Positions 6,649-7,480 of a DNA stretch of 7,480 nucleotides are shown here, one piece after another; the first letter of the stretch is position 1, and every line of letters begins with the position of its first letter. The stretch comes from an uncultured Pseudomonadaceae bacterium. GTDB taxonomy: Bacteria > Pseudomonadota > Gammaproteobacteria > Pseudomonadales > Pseudomonadaceae. The DNA is taken from the NCBI GenBank assembly GCA_947630465.1, contig CANRHT010000095.1, forward strand, positions 1-7,480. The letters run 5' to 3'. The position numbers and the translations under genes were made by a program. Under the pieces are notes generated by a model, which was given only the letters and a program-made list of their open reading frames with translations, did not search any database and was not told where the DNA came from.

Positions 6649-7059
6649 TTAGATGGCTTGGCTGAATGACTCAAACTGTTCCACGTATTGCTTATCCACA
6701 TCAATAATATGGTGGGTGAGCCAGTTTTTTAACAGATTGGCAGCCTCTACCCCCAGGGTTTCACCCATGTCGTGGCGTGTGAGTAAATCCATGATCTGCT
6801 CGCAGAAAATATTATGCTCAGCGATATGGCTGTCACTCTCAGGGTAACCCAGACGTATAAACAGGGCTTCCTCCATAACAAAATGGTTCATGCAGTAATC
6901 CATTAAGCGTTCCAAAATATAACTGACATCTTGCTTGCACACGCTGGTGCTGCTGACCAACTGATGCAGCTCATTGGTGGTGTCGACTAACCAGCGGTGC
7001 TGTTGATCGATTTCTGTAATACCTGTTTCAAATGCTGTATCCCAAGGCATAAAAAGCAT
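6649..7059 (-). CDS. Bacteriohemerythrin, single-domain
   Basis: Cytoplasmic 136-aa four-helix-bundle protein that reversibly binds O2 at a non-heme di-iron site. All seven expected ligands are visible: H21 (DQQHRWL), H59 and E63 (NHFVMEE), H78 and H82 (SHIAEHN), H117 and D122 (LTHHIIDVD). The N-terminal PWDTAFETGITEIDQQH is typical. No fused sensor, chemotaxis or GGDEF domain is present, so it probably stores, delivers or buffers O2 rather than signalling by itself. In Pseudomonas aeruginosa a single-domain hemerythrin under Anr control supports microoxic fitness; this protein is a different and shorter family member, so the parallel is only suggestive. The ATG at 7059 has AAGGA (7071 to 7067) 7 nt upstream; a second in-frame ATG at codon 4 would be too far from it. 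An FNR/ANR-like box lies upstream. Confidence 0.92.
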   Translation of the reverse strand: MLFMPWDTAFETGITEIDQQHRWLVDTTNELHQLVSSTSVCKQDVSYILERLMDYCMNHFVMEEALFIRLGYPESDSHIAEHNIFCEQIMDLLTRHDMGETLGVEAANLLKNWLTHHIIDVDKQYVEQFESFSQAI

Positions 7060-7096
7060 CGTTATTTCCTTCGCTTGTTGTTTTTATATGGCTCCC

Positions 7097-7138
7097 TGTA
7101 TATCGAGAACACTTGGCTACAACCTTGACCCTAGTCAA
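7097..7138 (-). promoter_or_regulatory. FNR/ANR-like palindrome and -10 element upstream of bacteriohemerythrin
   Basis: On the minus strand TTGAC-TAGG-GTCAA (7138 to 7125) is a perfect inverted repeat, extending to CTTGAC/GTCAAG at 7124-7139. It matches TTGAT-N4-ATCAA at 8 of 10 positions, with the two changes symmetrical. A -10-like TATACA (7102 to 7097) starts so that the box centre lies at -41.5 if transcription begins at 7090, the exact class II FNR geometry. An alternative -10, TATAAA (7088 to 7083), has no good -35 element. Confidence 0.6.
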
Positions 7139-7156
7139 GTACAAGCAGCGCATACC

Positions 7157-7170
7157 ACTTATGGATAAGT
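7157..7170. repeat. Perfect 6-2-6 inverted repeat ACTTAT-GG-ATAAGT
   Basis: A short operator-like palindrome in the divergent hemerythrin/transporter intergenic region, about 20 bp beyond the FNR-like box. It is not followed by a T-run and is too small for a terminator. The binding protein is unknown. Confidence 0.4.
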
Positions 7171-7185
7171 TCAGATACTCGCTAA

Positions 7186-7207
7186 CAGTGCTTTTGCAGT
7201 GCTTTTT
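7186..7207. repeat. Tandem 11-bp direct repeat CAGTGCTTTT(G/T)
   Basis: Two adjacent 11-bp copies (7186-7196 and 7197-7207) differ at the last base only. They lie 40-60 bp before the transporter start. This may be a small slippage duplication or part of a regulatory site. Confidence 0.45.
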
Positions 7208-7214
7208 TGCTATC

Positions 7215-7228
7215 GTTAGCAAGCTAAC
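7215..7228. repeat. Perfect 6-2-6 inverted repeat GTTAGC-AA-GCTAAC, operator-like
   Basis: The palindrome ends 18 nt before the transporter ATG. A further copy of the half-site GCTAAC occurs at 7181-7186. The position close to the start would suit a repressor operator for the transporter gene. No recognised regulator motif could be assigned. Confidence 0.45.
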
Positions 7229-7246
7229 TAATTTGCAGTGGGTGTT

Positions 7247-7480
7247 ATGAATACAAGCTCAAAACCTTTGTACGGTGTGTTATTGGTCTTATGCGCTGGT
7301 TTTTTGCTGGCCTTGCATGATGGTTTTTCAAAATACCTAACCCTGACTTATCCACTGCTGATGGTGATTTGGGTGCGCTACTGTGTGCAAACATTAGCGA
7401 TGTTGCTGCTGTTTTTCCCACGCATGCGTCTGGCCATGCTACGCACCGGTCGACCTTGGTTGCAGTTGTTGCGCGCGCTG
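7247..7480 (+). CDS. EamA/DMT-superfamily transporter, N-terminal part (3' end outside window)
   Basis: The first 78 codons are open to the window edge. The start ATG at 7247 has only a weak GTGGG-like ribosome binding site (7238-7242 region). Two hydrophobic segments are visible: GVLLVLCAGFLLALHDG (10-26) and LLMVIWVRYCVQTLAMLLLFF (about 37-57), followed by a positively charged loop with PRMRLAMLRTGRPW (58-71). The pattern of helix 1, then D-x-x-S-K-Y-L, a Y-P motif, W-x-R and helix 2 is typical of the first EamA repeat of drug/metabolite transporters in the inner membrane. The full protein would be about 290 aa with ten membrane helices. The substrate cannot be predicted. It is divergent from the hemerythrin gene. 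I saw no clear sigma-70 promoter, but two inverted repeats and a tandem repeat precede it. Confidence 0.8.
   Translation, partial: MNTSSKPLYGVLLVLCAGFLLALHDGFSKYLTLTYPLLMVIWVRYCVQTLAMLLLFFPRMRLAMLRTGRPWLQLLRAL

Noticed and set aside
7028..7222. 64-codon minus-strand frame over the hemerythrin promoter region
   Set aside because: It overlaps the hemerythrin start in another frame and covers the palindromic regulatory sites; there is no protein-like pattern.
1..7480. CRISPR array, transposon, prophage, toxin-antitoxin or tRNA/rRNA genes
   Set aside because: No regularly spaced repeats, transposase or integrase motifs, paired small genes or cloverleaf/rRNA-like sequences were seen on either strand.

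Overview
The window reads as ordinary chromosome from a gammaproteobacterium, most likely a Pseudomonadaceae-type lineage of intermediate GC. The reasons are the aspS-yebC-ruvC gene order, a ClpB of exactly 854 aa, a gene for an oxygen-binding di-iron protein of a type I recall from pseudomonads, and FNR/ANR-type sites. The species is inferred and not shown. There is no sign of phage, transposon, CRISPR, tRNA or rRNA. All complete genes are intact.

Layout, left half (plus strand): the last 171 codons of aspS (aspartyl-tRNA synthetase), then yebC (translation factor / PmpR-type regulator), then a strong intrinsic terminator, then ruvC (Holliday-junction resolvase). ruvC is not followed by ruvA-ruvB, its usual partners. 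A 153-nt gap carrying a near-consensus heat-shock (sigma-32) promoter leads into clpB (disaggregase), which ends at a bidirectional terminator shared with the next, convergent gene.

Layout, right half: a minus-strand gene for an ODP-like di-iron metallo-beta-lactamase-fold protein, a divergent plus-strand DTW-domain gene (tapT, tRNA acp3U synthesis), a convergent minus-strand bacteriohemerythrin gene, and the first 78 codons of a divergent EamA/DMT-type membrane transporter running off the window. The two divergent intergenic regions (5601-5886 and 7060-7246) are rich in perfect inverted repeats.

The most interesting point is that both minus-strand genes encode predicted non-heme di-iron oxygen-binding proteins. 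Each has an FNR/ANR-like palindrome (5657-5670 and 7125-7138) at the distance from a plausible -10 element expected for anaerobic activation (centre near -41). This suggests a small microoxic oxygen-handling regulon interleaved with housekeeping genes. It is inference from motif and spacing, not demonstrated. Secondary points are a conserved-position internal GTG start in clpB (codon 149) and the apparent separation of ruvC from ruvAB.
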